DNA of 64,000 nucleotides from Thiotrichales bacterium (GCA_016745035.1 JADGDE010000001.1:596507-660506), one strand, 5' to 3'. Positions 34,481-44,656 are shown, counted from the first letter of the stretch. The notes: a model not told the origin generated them from the letters alone. Translations and numbers: made by a program.

Positions 34481-35830
34481 TTAAGCCTGTAATACCTCAA
34501 GCAATCTTTCCATTCGGGCACTGCGTGAGCCTTTGATGAGGATGCTGGCGTATTCTGGGAGTTGTTGTCTTAAATGGGCTTGTAAGCTTTGCATTTCATC
34601 GAAATGTTGCGCACCGTCACCAAAAGCCTTGCTGGCGTGGCGGCTATATTCGCCGACCGTGTAAAGCCCTTCGAGTTCTGCTTGTTTGGCATATTCACCT
34701 AGCTCGGCGTGCCAGCGCTCGACATCTGCACCCAGTTCACCCAAATCACCGAGCATTAAGTAACGCGGTGCGGGGGCGCAGGCGAGGACATCAATCCCGG
34801 CTTTGACGGAGCTGGGGTTGGCGTTATAGCTATCATCCCAAACCAAGCGTTTGCCCAGTTGTTGCTGTTGTAAGCGTCCTTTGGGCGGCTGGACTTGAGC
34901 TAAGCCTTGAGCGATGGCATCCAAATCACAGCCAATAGCCAAGGCACAAGCGCTAGCAGCCAGCGCATTTTTGATATTGTGCTTTCCGGCTAAAGGTAAT
35001 TGAATATCTCGCTGTCCTTGCGGGGTGCATAAGCGCCAGTGGCTGTCATGAATACTCAGTGTTATTGCCTCGGCATAGACATCGGCGGGGCTGTCGGTGG
35101 CAAAGGTCAGTATTTGGCGGCTGCTGGGGTTGAGTCCGCGCCAGTAATCAGCATAGTCATCATCGGCATTAATCACCGCTGTGCCTGTGGGGCTTAAGCT
35201 TTGGAAAATTTCGCCTTTGGCGCGGGCAACGCCGTCTTTATCGCCAAAGCCCTCTAAATGCGCCGGAGCGCAGAGAGTGATCACGGCGACATCGGGGCGA
35301 GCGGCAGCGGTTAAGCCAGCGATTTCTCCAAGGTGGTTTGCGCCCATTTCAATCACGGCATAACGGTGTTGTTTGTCTAAACCAAACAAAGTCAGCGGCA
35401 CGCCGATGTCGTTGTTAAAATTGCCTGCGGTGGCATGAACCGCTTTCGCCCCAACTTGAGCACTAAAAATACTGCGCAGCAGTTCTTTTACACTGGTTTT
35501 GCCATTGCTGCCAGTGACGGCGACCAAGGGTAAGTCTAAACTTGCGCGCCAAAAAGCGGCAATCTCCAGCAGGGCTTTGCGGCTGTCAGGCACGCAAAGC
35601 TGGGGCAAGTCAGAGGCAACAGGCTGTTGGACTAATAAAGCCACCGCGCCTTGTGCGGCAGCTTTATCGACAAATTGATGCGCATCAAAGTGTTCACCTT
35701 TGAGGGCAACAAATAATTGCCCTGTCATGTCCACGCGGGTATCGGTACAAATGCCGCGAAAATCGACATCTACACCTTGATAATCAAGCTGTAAGGCTTG
35801 CGCAAGCTGAGACAAAGAGAGCGCTATCAT
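34481..35830 (-). CDS. murF: UDP-N-acetylmuramoyl-tripeptide--D-alanyl-D-alanine ligase
   Basis: Last cytoplasmic step of UDP-MurNAc-pentapeptide synthesis. ATP loop AVTGSNGKTSVKELL, metal/substrate block VIEMGANHLGEI and the C-terminal DSYNANPSS are intact. 449 aa, normal. It is isolated from the usual dcw cluster and follows sppA by six bases. Confidence 0.95.
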   Translation of the reverse strand: MIALSLSQLAQALQLDYQGVDVDFRGICTDTRVDMTGQLFVALKGEHFDAHQFVDKAAAQGAVALLVQQPVASDLPQLCVPDSRKALLEIAAFWRASLDLPLVAVTGSNGKTSVKELLRSIFSAQVGAKAVHATAGNFNNDIGVPLTLFGLDKQHRYAVIEMGANHLGEIAGLTAAARPDVAVITLCAPAHLEGFGDKDGVARAKGEIFQSLSPTGTAVINADDDYADYWRGLNPSSRQILTFATDSPADVYAEAITLSIHDSHWRLCTPQGQRDIQLPLAGKHNIKNALAASACALAIGCDLDAIAQGLAQVQPPKGRLQQQQLGKRLVWDDSYNANPSSVKAGIDVLACAPAPRYLMLGDLGELGADVERWHAELGEYAKQAELEGLYTVGEYSRHASKAFGDGAQHFDEMQSLQAHLRQQLPEYASILIKGSRSARMERLLEVLQA

Positions 35831-35836
35831 CGTGGC

Positions 35837-36823
35837 TTACCAAATTTTTTGGAATTGTTCTTTGATGCTTAAACCAAAGCTTGCGCCCAAACTTTTGCTT
35901 AAACGCTCAAGGTAATCATCTTCCACGGTAAATTCGACAATGTCCTCGGCTTCAAAAACATTACGGGCAATCGAGCTGCTGGTGGCTAAATCGTCAATTA
36001 AACCGAGTTTTACCGCTTCTTCACCGCTCCAAATCAAGCCTGAAAAAATCTTGTCGTCATCGGCAAGGCGGTCGCCACGTCCTTCTTTAACCTCAGCGAT
36101 AAATTGTCCGTGTAATTGGTCGAGGACAATTTGTAGGTGTTCGCTGGCATATTCGTCTTTAGGCAAGAAGGGGTCTAAAAAGCCTTTGTGCTCGCCTGCG
36201 GTCATTAAACGGCGTTCGATGCCGAGTTTATCAATGGCATCAACAAGCCCAAAGCTGCTCATCAGTACGCCAATCGAGCCGACTAAGCTGGATTTGTCAG
36301 CATAAATTTTCTCCGCACCGACGGCGATATAATAGCCGCCTGAGGCGCAAATATCAGTGACCACCGCATAGAGAGGAATGTCGCTATATTCTTCGCGCAA
36401 ACGTTCCATTTCATCATTGATATAGCCCGATTGCACGGGACTGCCGCCAGGGCTATTGATGCGCAGAATCACGCCTTGGGTATCAGGATCTTTAAAAGCG
36501 CGGCGCAAGGCGGTGATGATCTTATCGGCGCTGGCATCACTGTCATCAGAAATCACGCCATTGAGTTGAACTAAAGCCGTGTGTCCTTCGCCTGTTTCAT
36601 CATCGATACCAAGGTGTTTAGAGCTAATTAATATCAGGGGTAGCAAGGCAATAAATAAATATAAAAACAATAAAATTTTAAAGAAGTTACCCCAACGGCG
36701 AGCGCGGCGTTGTTCTTCGAGTGCGCCCATCGCCAAGCGTTCGACCACATCACGTTCCCAACCGGGAATATTATGCGACTCTTCAATGCTAAGACGTGGT
36801 TTTTTGTTAAATACTGACCACAT
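35837..36823 (-). CDS. sppA: Signal peptide peptidase SppA (S49 family)
   Basis: A membrane-bound serine peptidase that degrades cleaved signal peptides. One N-terminal helix (about residues 38-60), then a single S49 domain: the catalytic Ser in DICASGGYYIA, the Lys later in the DKSSLVGSIGV region. About 328 aa, the short, one-domain form. The open frame extends to 37030, but AGGAG 11 bases before ATG 36823 and the repeat material upstream support the shorter start. Confidence 0.92.
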   Translation of the reverse strand: MWSVFNKKPRLSIEESHNIPGWERDVVERLAMGALEEQRRARRWGNFFKILLFLYLFIALLPLILISSKHLGIDDETGEGHTALVQLNGVISDDSDASADKIITALRRAFKDPDTQGVILRINSPGGSPVQSGYINDEMERLREEYSDIPLYAVVTDICASGGYYIAVGAEKIYADKSSLVGSIGVLMSSFGLVDAIDKLGIERRLMTAGEHKGFLDPFLPKDEYASEHLQIVLDQLHGQFIAEVKEGRGDRLADDDKIFSGLIWSGEEAVKLGLIDDLATSSSIARNVFEAEDIVEFTVEDDYLERLSKSLGASFGLSIKEQFQKIW

Positions 36824-36852
36824 AAGCGGCTGGACTCCTAAAAGATGATAAT

Positions 36853-36984
36853 GATGTTTCGCAAAGGCTAATACCAATTTCAATATCAATCGCTCCGATT
36901 TTACGCGCCGCTGGAGCGACGCAATACGCATTCCCAAGCTAGAGCTTGGGAACGAGTTGGAGCAGTAAAATCTAGGATTGGTAT
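36853..36984. repeat. Element fragment followed by a second inverted-repeat unit
   Basis: Bases 36853-36872 resemble the inner end of the CTGATGTTACGCA family with one change. From 36871 a different unit begins, bounded by ATACCAAT and ATTGGTAT (36977-36984). It contains a CGCTCC/GGAGCG hairpin and the palindrome TTCCCAAGCTAGAGCTTGGGAA. No coding capacity. It looks like another non-autonomous repeat adjoining or inserted into an old copy. Confidence 0.5.
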
Positions 36985-37064
36985 AAGTTAATCTATTGTG
37001 CTTATCAAATGACGAAGCCCACGAACACAAAGGTGCAACATGGGCTTTGCTAGTTTAAATGTTT

Positions 37065-38516
37065 TTATGATTCAGCGTGCCAAACAATATCTAATTGTTT
37101 CGCCGCACGGACATCATCCAAGCGTTTCACTGGCATGGTTTCCGGTGCGTTTTTAAGGATATTAACATCCTCTTCCGCTTCTTTTTGAATCGCTTCCATC
37201 ACCGCACAAAACTCGTCCAAGGTTTCTTTGTCTTCGGTTTCGGTCGGCTCGATAAGCAAACATTCGGCAATTAGCAAGGGGAAGTAGGTGGTGGGCGCAT
37301 GTACGCCTTTATCTAGCATCCGTTTGGCAAAATCCATCGCCGTTGCGCCTTGTTCTTTGGCTTGGCGTTTGAGCGTGAGAATAAACTCATGGCTAGCGCG
37401 GCGCTCTGGATAGGCTAAATCAAAGCCCGCATCTTTGAGCAAGGTGGCTAAGTAGTTGGCATTCAAGGTTGAGAACTCAGAGACCCGATGCATCCCATCA
37501 CGCCCGAGTAAACGCGCATAGATATAAGCACGCAATAATACGCCCGCGTTGCCAGCAAAGCTGAGTAAGCGACCGATAGATTGTGGGGCTTCGTTTTCGG
37601 TTACCCAAACATAATCGTCACCGTCTTTATCGACCATCGGCACAGGTAAAAAAGGCTTGAGGCGCTCGCTAACCCCAACAGGGCCCGCACCAGGGCCGCC
37701 ACCACCGTGGGGGGTGGAGAAGGTTTTGTGTAAATTCATGTGGATGACATCAAAGCCCATATCGCCAGGGCGTACTTTGCCTAAAATCGCATTGAGGTTT
37801 GCACCATCGTAATATAGCAATGCGCCCGCTTGGTGCATGATGCCAGCGATTTCGGTGATTTTACGCTCAAACACGCCTACAGTAGAGGGGTTGGTGAGCA
37901 TAATGCCTGCGGTTTGCGGACCGACCGATTCGCGCAATTTTTCTATGTCGATGTCACCGTTATCCATAGTTGGAATTTCACGGACTTTATAACCACACAT
38001 CACCGCTGAGGCGGGATTAGTGCCGTGTGCCGCATCAGGGACAAGGATTTCTGCACGGGCGGTGTCATTATTGTCATCGTGATAAGCGCGAATCATAGCA
38101 ACGCCAGCAAACTCGCCTTGAGCACCTGCCGCTGGGGCGAGAGAGACTTCTTTCATCCCGGTCACTTCTTTGAGCATTTCTTGCAGTTCATACATGCAAG
38201 CCATAAAACCTTGGCTGTGGCTCTCAGGCGCTAAAGGATGGCGATCGCGCAGACCGGGTAAAAAGGCAAAGGTGTTACACGCGCGGGGATTGTACTTCAT
38301 GGTGCATGAACCCAAAGGATAAAAATGGGTATCAATGGAGAAGTTTTTTTGCGATAAACGGGTGTAGTGCCGTACCGCTTGCATCTCCGAGACCTCAGGC
38401 ATCACCGGGCGCTTTTTACGGCGCAATTCGGCGGGAATATCCTCGGTGGGATAATAATGACTGGGGTGTTGTGCCAGAGCGTGCCGCCCTGGGCTATTGT
38501 GTTCAAATATCAGCAT
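37065..38516 (-). CDS. gcvPB: Glycine dehydrogenase (decarboxylating) subunit 2
   Basis: The PLP-dependent beta half of the split P-protein of the glycine cleavage system, 483 aa. The PLP lysine is K264 in [28 protein letters not shown] near the start is diagnostic. The alpha half gcvPA and the gcvT and gcvH genes, often adjacent, are not in the window; the next gene upstream encodes the pseudokinase. Confidence 0.94.
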   Translation of the reverse strand: MLIFEHNSPGRHALAQHPSHYYPTEDIPAELRRKKRPVMPEVSEMQAVRHYTRLSQKNFSIDTHFYPLGSCTMKYNPRACNTFAFLPGLRDRHPLAPESHSQGFMACMYELQEMLKEVTGMKEVSLAPAAGAQGEFAGVAMIRAYHDDNNDTARAEILVPDAAHGTNPASAVMCGYKVREIPTMDNGDIDIEKLRESVGPQTAGIMLTNPSTVGVFERKITEIAGIMHQAGALLYYDGANLNAILGKVRPGDMGFDVIHMNLHKTFSTPHGGGGPGAGPVGVSERLKPFLPVPMVDKDGDDYVWVTENEAPQSIGRLLSFAGNAGVLLRAYIYARLLGRDGMHRVSEFSTLNANYLATLLKDAGFDLAYPERRASHEFILTLKRQAKEQGATAMDFAKRMLDKGVHAPTTYFPLLIAECLLIEPTETEDKETLDEFCAVMEAIQKEAEEDVNILKNAPETMPVKRLDDVRAAKQLDIVWHAES

Positions 38517-38605
38517 AGCGTATTCATTCCAAACAGGGAGGCTTATCCCCTACAATCTGCAAAAGGTCAACAGCGAATTATAGCGTTTACGGCCTTGGCT
38601 GCAAA

Positions 38606-41083
38606 CTATTGTGTCGTATCGCTTGTTGTGGGGGCGGTTTGTAAACTTTCCAGTAGTGTTTTGAGTTTTTCTTCAACACTGGTCACAGGTTTTAGACCAA
38701 GAGCGAATTGGGCGTACGCCGCTTTTTGCTCTTGTTTCGCCCTTTGTAAGTAATACAAAGTCACGCGATTGCGCGCATGTTCTAGGCGTTCTTTATTCAA
38801 AGGACTGATATAGGCTTTCTCCTCGAACAAGTGTTGCCACGCTTCAAGCAAGGCTTTGACTTCTTCTAAAGCATTGTCAGCATTTTTAGCACTATCAATG
38901 ACTTTTTCAAAAAATAAGTCATGCAATTTATCATTGCGCAGCAGTTTATGTTCGGGGTCGATACGCTTAAGTTCTGCACGAATATCAAAAATGTCTTCTT
39001 CCTCGGCAGAGGGAATCAACAGCTCTTGGTCAAAGATAATTTGATAGCGTTGGCTTAGGTTTTTTAGCTCGGCTTTACGCAATTTTTCCAGAGATTTTTG
39101 ATACGCCTTAAAATCTTTACGTTGTGGGTAAAGGGTTTGTGCCTCTTTGAGTAAGCGGGTAGCGCTAGTAAAATCTTTTTGTTCGATATGTTGCTGAATG
39201 TCCAAATGCTGCGCCACCAGCCTCGATAAACGTTCACGTTCAACATCCGCTTCGGGTAACAAGCTTTGCCAGTTATCTAAACTGCTTTTCGCTTGCGCAT
39301 AAGCGCCTTTTTTCATGAATTGTTCGCAGATTTTCTGATAGAGCTGTTGCAAAGGCGCGGCGTCTAGCAAGGGGTGTTGTGGGTCTATCTGGCTTAATAT
39401 AGCTCGATTTTCTTGTAAGCAAGGGGTTTTGTTGGCAAGGGTAATTTCAGCTTCAAAACAGGTTTTATATTTGCCCTCGATCTCGGCAACGCGCTGATCA
39501 TATTGCAAACTGATTTGGGTTTGCCATTCGCTGGTTTCTTGATAGTGGCGTTGTAGGTTTTGTGCTAAATTGCCTGCGAGTTCAAACTTATCATCCTTAA
39601 TCGCGGTTTTGATTTCTGCGTCATAATAGGCGAGCAGGCGTTTTTTTGCTGCTGGATCATATAACAAGACATTGCGCACCGGTGGGGCTAAACGGGCGAT
39701 TTTATCAATGCTTTCATTGCCGCTGTCTTGGATATAAAAACGCGCCAGTGCATCTTTAATCGCACTGCCCTCGTCTTGGAGAATTTTTAGCTGAATATCG
39801 GGATTCTGACTTTCCAAAGCGCGAACATCGTCTGCCTGTTGTGCAATCACGCCAGCGCGAATACTTTGGTAATGCCAAAGGGTGTTATTGAGGTATAACA
39901 GACCCGCGCCTAACAATAAGCCCACGCCTAAAATAGCTATGAGTTTATTGGTCCATGTTTTCGGTGGATATAAGCTGCTACAGAGTTTATTTACTGAACG
40001 CGGACGTTGGTCGCTATCAAAAGATAAAGCCTGAGAGAGCACTTGCCATTGTGAGGTGGATAAATTGACCAAAGTATTGGCTTGGAATTGTTTTTCCCCA
40101 GCTTCAAGGCAATTGGCAGCGTTAAAGGGATGTTGTCCGCTGAGCAATTCATAGCTCAAGCACGCCAAGGTATAAACATAGCTTTGTGGGCTGGCATTTT
40201 TCATCCCGCCTAAAAGTGCGCAATCGGTATACGCCAGACGATGATCTCTTGCCGTATTGCTACTTTGGTTGGCACTTGCCAATAATAATGGCGTTAAACC
40301 ACAGTCAGCCACTTGGGTAATCTTGCGCATCGGGTCATAAAAAATATTCTCTGGGGTTAAATACAAATGAGAAATATGTTTATGACTATAATCAAGTATG
40401 GCTGCTAGACTTTCGATAATATCCTGCGCACCGTGCAAAGGGATGCCGGTTGGATTTAATTCCAGCAAATTGCGTAAGGTGTTGGCTTGAAACCAAGCAA
40501 AACTGATAAAAACCAAGCCACCATCTCGCCCCATTTCATGCACGGATAAAAAGTTAGGATGACGCACTTGCTGGTAATTATGAAAATCGTGCCGGAGGTT
40601 GTTGAGTAAGGTTTGTTGGTTATTTAAGCTGGGGTCTAAAAACCGCAACATTACCACCCGTTTAGCCGAGCGCTCATCCTCTAAAGTATCAATGGCTTGC
40701 CAATACTCGCCAGTGATGTCCTCGGCGATTTTGTATTTTAGGCGATAACTGTTTTTGACCAAATAATTGGCTTTGAGTTCAGGTACTGGCTGCTTTTGCC
40801 ACTCATCGGGCCATTCTTCTACCAAACGCCATTTGAACCGATCGGCCACAGGGGTGGCTTCTGGGGTTTGTTGACGCTTATGAAATTGTTGCACATACAA
40901 GTCTAATTCTGCATACACAGGCATAGGCAGCTGACGCTGTTCTTGTAGTGTCCTTAATTGGACTTGTATTTGCCCGACACTATCTGGTTCTGCTGCCAAT
41001 TGTTGGTCAAGAATAGCCGTTAGCTCTTTAAAACTTAGCTTTTGTTGTATGTAATGGCTTAGCGCTTGTTGCAATTGTTCCAT
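38606..41083 (-). CDS. Transmembrane protein with inactive kinase-like domain
   Basis: 825 aa. Residues about 110-370 have a eukaryotic-type Ser/Thr kinase fold: the C-lobe run VYTLACLSYELLSGQHPF and the catalytic loop region are plain. The key residues are changed. The ATP lysine position of VAIK is Leu146, the glycine loop is absent, and HRDLKPEN reads HLYLTPEN, losing Asp and Lys, though D260 of the DFG block (DCG) remains. So it should bind partners rather than phosphorylate. One membrane helix at about 381-400 follows, then about 420 residues of charged alpha-helical repeats outside. The lipoprotein gene upstream lies 40 bases away on the same strand. Confidence 0.78.
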   Translation of the reverse strand: MEQLQQALSHYIQQKLSFKELTAILDQQLAAEPDSVGQIQVQLRTLQEQRQLPMPVYAELDLYVQQFHKRQQTPEATPVADRFKWRLVEEWPDEWQKQPVPELKANYLVKNSYRLKYKIAEDITGEYWQAIDTLEDERSAKRVVMLRFLDPSLNNQQTLLNNLRHDFHNYQQVRHPNFLSVHEMGRDGGLVFISFAWFQANTLRNLLELNPTGIPLHGAQDIIESLAAILDYSHKHISHLYLTPENIFYDPMRKITQVADCGLTPLLLASANQSSNTARDHRLAYTDCALLGGMKNASPQSYVYTLACLSYELLSGQHPFNAANCLEAGEKQFQANTLVNLSTSQWQVLSQALSFDSDQRPRSVNKLCSSLYPPKTWTNKLIAILGVGLLLGAGLLYLNNTLWHYQSIRAGVIAQQADDVRALESQNPDIQLKILQDEGSAIKDALARFYIQDSGNESIDKIARLAPPVRNVLLYDPAAKKRLLAYYDAEIKTAIKDDKFELAGNLAQNLQRHYQETSEWQTQISLQYDQRVAEIEGKYKTCFEAEITLANKTPCLQENRAILSQIDPQHPLLDAAPLQQLYQKICEQFMKKGAYAQAKSSLDNWQSLLPEADVERERLSRLVAQHLDIQQHIEQKDFTSATRLLKEAQTLYPQRKDFKAYQKSLEKLRKAELKNLSQRYQIIFDQELLIPSAEEEDIFDIRAELKRIDPEHKLLRNDKLHDLFFEKVIDSAKNADNALEEVKALLEAWQHLFEEKAYISPLNKERLEHARNRVTLYYLQRAKQEQKAAYAQFALGLKPVTSVEEKLKTLLESLQTAPTTSDTTQ

Positions 41084-41123
41084 TGTCTTGTCTTTATGGG
41101 CTGCGTGGGTTCAACAGCAAGGG

Positions 41124-41516
41124 TTATGGATAAGTTTCTTCCAGCAATTGTAGCAGTTCTTTGGCTTTCGCGTGTTTTGGATTCAGACACACGGCCTTTT
41201 TAAGGTTTTGTTTAGCCGATTTGATCGCATCTTTGGCGAATAATCGATCAGCTTTTAGATATAACTGCTCTGACTTGGATTTACGTTGTTTGGGCTGAAT
41301 CGCTAAACCACAAATTTTTTTCACGACTTTGGGTTCGACTTTTTTCACTGGGACGGTTTTTTTCGGGATCACCGGGGCTTTAATGACTTTTGTCGCAGGC
41401 TTTGGTGTGGGTGCTGGTTTGGGTGGTTCAGCTTCTTTAGTCGTAAAAGGTAAGTTACAAGCGCTTAAAAAACTGCTAAGTAACACGATAGAAAAATAAA
41501 ACTTAAATGCTCGCAT
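41124..41516 (-). CDS. Small lipoprotein with TPR-like tail
   Basis: LSAC at residues 17-20 is a lipobox. A long Pro/Lys/Val linker (about 30-70) is followed by one or two TPR-like helix pairs (LYLKADRLFAKDAIKSAKQN, CLNPKHAKAKELLQLL). It likely hangs in the periplasm, bound to one of the membranes. It is the upstream partner of the pseudokinase gene, so a common role is plausible. Confidence 0.72.
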   Translation of the reverse strand: MRAFKFYFSIVLLSSFLSACNLPFTTKEAEPPKPAPTPKPATKVIKAPVIPKKTVPVKKVEPKVVKKICGLAIQPKQRKSKSEQLYLKADRLFAKDAIKSAKQNLKKAVCLNPKHAKAKELLQLLEETYP

Positions 41517-41709
41517 ACGATCTTTAACTCTGTTTAGCTATGAGTCGCTAGCTAAAGAGCGACTCTCCTTGTTCTGACTGAGATTAACATAATATCTAAC
41601 GCAAATATAGGATAGAGCGACTCGTGTTAGAATCCCCCTCTTTTATTAGGGCAAGACCCATAAGGTCAGCCCGTCGTTTATATATTTCATGTGAGGGAAT
41701 ACAGCGATC

Positions 41710-42918
41710 ATGTCTGATTCAAACCCCAAAGCAATTTATCCTGTGGCAGGCGTACAATTAAATAGTATTTATGCAGGTATCCGCAAACAGCCTCAGGCTG
41801 ATTTGAGTTTGTTGCAATTTGCTCAAGGCAGTCGCTGTGCGGCCGTTTTTACACAAAATGCTTTTTGTGCCGCCCCTGTGCATGTCGCTAAAGCGCATTT
41901 ACAAACCCGCGCACCACGCTATTGTTTAATCAATGCAGGCAATGCTAACGCGGGTACGGGAGAACAGGGGATGCAAGATGCTAAAGCCTGTTGTGCCGCC
42001 GTTGCTCGGGCGATGGGCTGTGATGCAAGCGAAGTCTTGCCTTTCTCCACTGGTGTGATTGGGCAAACGCTACCTATGGATAATTTATCCAATGCGATTC
42101 CAGCGCTGAAAGATAACTTACGTGATAATGCTTGGCAAAGTGTCGCTGAGGCGATTATGACCACGGATACCATGGCAAAAATCAGCTCGGTACAATTAGA
42201 ACTCAGTGGCAAAACAGTGACCATTACTGGGGTATCTAAAGGCTCAGGGATGATTCATCCGAATATGGCAACCATGCTCGCCTTTATCGCCACCGATGCC
42301 AGCTTAGATCAAGCGGTATTGGATCAAGCGCTAAGTACCGCGGCAGATTTAAGCTTTAATTGTATTACAGTTGATGGTGATACCTCTACCAATGATGCCT
42401 GTGTATTGGCAGCCACAGGGCAAGCAAATGTTGACATTGATGCAGGCAGTAGCGACTTAGCTGCTTTTCAGCAAGCACTCAATAGCGTCTGTTTAGAACT
42501 GGCTCAGGCAATTATTCACGATGCCGAGGGTGCGACCAAGTTTATTACCATTGAAGTCGAGCAAGGACAAAGTCGGGATGAATGTCGCCAAGTGGCTTAC
42601 ACCATTGCCCACTCACCTTTGGTCAAAACTGCATTTTTTGCCTCAGATGCGAATTGGGGGCGGATTTTAGCCGCTGTTGGACGTGCAGGTGTGCCGGATT
42701 TAGATATTGATGCGATTGAAATTTATTTGGATGACGTTTGCATTGTTAAAGATGGCGGTTGTGCCAACGATTATACCGAAGCACAAGGCGCAGCAGTAAT
42801 GGCTAAAACAGAGATTTTGGTGCGGGTAGTCTTGGGACGGGGAGAAGCGAAAGCGCAGATTTGGACATCTGATTTATCACATGATTATGTGAAAATTAAT
42901 GCTGAGTATCGGACTTAA
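41710..42918 (+). CDS. argJ: Bifunctional ornithine acetyltransferase/N-acetylglutamate synthase
   Basis: Arginine biosynthesis. The precursor (402 aa) cleaves itself before Thr188 in the motif GMIHPNMATML to give alpha and beta chains, with Thr188 as nucleophile. INAGNANAGTG and the C-terminal DYVKINAEYRT are conserved. An AGGGA site precedes the ATG. Confidence 0.95.
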   Translation: MSDSNPKAIYPVAGVQLNSIYAGIRKQPQADLSLLQFAQGSRCAAVFTQNAFCAAPVHVAKAHLQTRAPRYCLINAGNANAGTGEQGMQDAKACCAAVARAMGCDASEVLPFSTGVIGQTLPMDNLSNAIPALKDNLRDNAWQSVAEAIMTTDTMAKISSVQLELSGKTVTITGVSKGSGMIHPNMATMLAFIATDASLDQAVLDQALSTAADLSFNCITVDGDTSTNDACVLAATGQANVDIDAGSSDLAAFQQALNSVCLELAQAIIHDAEGATKFITIEVEQGQSRDECRQVAYTIAHSPLVKTAFFASDANWGRILAAVGRAGVPDLDIDAIEIYLDDVCIVKDGGCANDYTEAQGAAVMAKTEILVRVVLGRGEAKAQIWTSDLSHDYVKINAEYRT

Positions 42919-42927
42919 GAAAGGCAT

Positions 42928-42976
42928 GGATGTGGGCAAAGCCCACATCCTTTGTTGGTGCTAAGCACCAACAAAG
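42928..42976. terminator. Double hairpin between convergent genes
   Basis: GGATGTGGGC/GCCCACATCC (42928-42950, loop AAA) is followed by CTTTGTTGGTGC/GCACCAACAAAG (42950-42976, loop TAA). Both stems are perfect. They end argJ and, from the other side, the secreted-protein gene. No long T-run, so termination strength is uncertain. Confidence 0.65.
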
Positions 42977-42991
42977 ATAAGCAAAGTTTGC

Positions 42992-44656
42992 TTATTTAAC
43001 AGCTATGTACGCAGCACAAGTTACATAGGCATCGCCAGAGGTATAACCAGGGGCGAAGAACCAATCACCCATTAACCCAAAACCAAATTCGAAGTTAGTT
43101 AATAAGTTAGAGGTGTTAGGACCTGACACAGGTGCGTTATTGTAAGCAGGAACGGTAGAGGTATCAAAGTTCCATAAATTAGCACCACCGATACCATCAC
43201 CATTAGTACCTGCGAGGAAATACGCAGCAAATGTAGGTGAGTTAGGTACAGGCGGACGATACAGCGCAATCATACCAAAGTTACCATCAGCATTTGCATC
43301 AGGGGTAACGGTGAATTTCATGCTTACTTTGTCGTGAGCATCAACAACCAAGTTTTCTTGAGGAATATTGGTGTACTCGGTGGTCACACCACCAGTGAAC
43401 TTAGCATCTGCTGGAATCAGCGCGCCTGTAACACCGTTTAAAGAGCCTTTCATGGTTAAAGCGATACAAGTTTTACTCATGACCGGATCTGAACCTTCAG
43501 CAACGACTTTCAAGTCTGCACTTGCACCCGCTGGGCTGTTAAAGTCTAAGGTCAAGGTGTCGGTGGTCAAGGTATTGTCATAGCTAACGATGCCATTAGC
43601 TAAAGTACCACCAGCTGGGCTGGTTACGGTTACGTTAGCTGTACCTAAAGTACCTAAGGCATCAAATGGGGTAATCATGTTGCCAAAAGCATCAACTGCG
43701 GTCAGTTTAGGTAAAGTCGCAGCATAGCCAGAACCTGTAGGCATTGCTGGAATGGTGTCTAAGACCATGCCATCATCGATGAATAATACGTCAGAAGCCG
43801 CTGCTGGAATGATGTCAGGTTTGTTATCACTACCGGTGTTGTCAACACGGATGTCAGCAAATTGACCGGTAGGATCTTTAATTACATAGTACTCACCTGT
43901 GGTGGTAGGGTTCGCACTGGCAGTAAAGAAGGTCACGTTAACATTACCGTTATCATCAGCCATTGGGAAACTACCTTTACCGCCATCAAGCCCTGGAGTG
44001 TCAGGAGTGAAACCATCTGGCAGACCACCGATGACTTCTGCAGGTGGTTTGCTAGAGCCAATGTCATAATGAATGATGGTGAGTGGTTGACCTGCTAATG
44101 GGGTACCAGCAGCATTAGTAATATTAAATGCGTCTACAGGCGTACCTGCAACAACAGGGCCTTGCATTAAATTGCTTGCTTGCAAGAAATCACCAACAAC
44201 AGACATGGGTAAACCGATTGCGGTAGCAACATCGGTAGAACCGGCGGTGGCAAAAGAAGCGGTCAAGGTGGTGTCACCATTGCCTTGAGGGGCGATATCA
44301 CCCGTTTTACCAATGGTGAATTCAGCATAGCTAGCGCCGGCTGGGAAATTCATTTCAGCATCAGCGATGACTTGTGAATCACTAGAGGTCAAAGTAACAG
44401 TGTGATCCATATCATTACTGGTGATATGACCATTGGCATCGATGACCCATAATTTAACTTTAGAAACAGGCGCGCCATCAACATTAGCAATGCTATCAAG
44501 TGCGGTAGTTAATTCTAAAATAGCAGGTGCACCAGGGGTCGCACTGTGAGCCACGGCATCACCGCCATGACTACTTGCTAAACTTAAGCCTGAATAACCG
44601 CTTAACGCAGCACTCACAGCTGCCGCTAACAGCCAATTTTTCTTCATTGTACGCAT
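42992..44656 (-). CDS. Large secreted protein with immunoglobulin-like repeats
   Basis: 554 aa with a signal peptide ending near LASSH. The body is rich in Asp, Thr, Gly and Val and poor in charge otherwise. At least three segments resemble bacterial Ig-like domains (for example VKLWVIDANGHITSNDMDH, the DAFNITNAAGTPLAGQP stretch, and LTAVDAFGNMITPFDALG). The C-terminal part, from about residue 395, is a separate domain with cysteines near both ends. GAGGAG six bases before the first ATG supports the start. A surface or extracellular structural protein seems likely; family not recognised. Confidence 0.65.
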   Translation of the reverse strand: MRTMKKNWLLAAAVSAALSGYSGLSLASSHGGDAVAHSATPGAPAILELTTALDSIANVDGAPVSKVKLWVIDANGHITSNDMDHTVTLTSSDSQVIADAEMNFPAGASYAEFTIGKTGDIAPQGNGDTTLTASFATAGSTDVATAIGLPMSVVGDFLQASNLMQGPVVAGTPVDAFNITNAAGTPLAGQPLTIIHYDIGSSKPPAEVIGGLPDGFTPDTPGLDGGKGSFPMADDNGNVNVTFFTASANPTTTGEYYVIKDPTGQFADIRVDNTGSDNKPDIIPAAASDVLFIDDGMVLDTIPAMPTGSGYAATLPKLTAVDAFGNMITPFDALGTLGTANVTVTSPAGGTLANGIVSYDNTLTTDTLTLDFNSPAGASADLKVVAEGSDPVMSKTCIALTMKGSLNGVTGALIPADAKFTGGVTTEYTNIPQENLVVDAHDKVSMKFTVTPDANADGNFGMIALYRPPVPNSPTFAAYFLAGTNGDGIGGANLWNFDTSTVPAYNNAPVSGPNTSNLLTNFEFGFGLMGDWFFAPGYTSGDAYVTCAAYIAVK

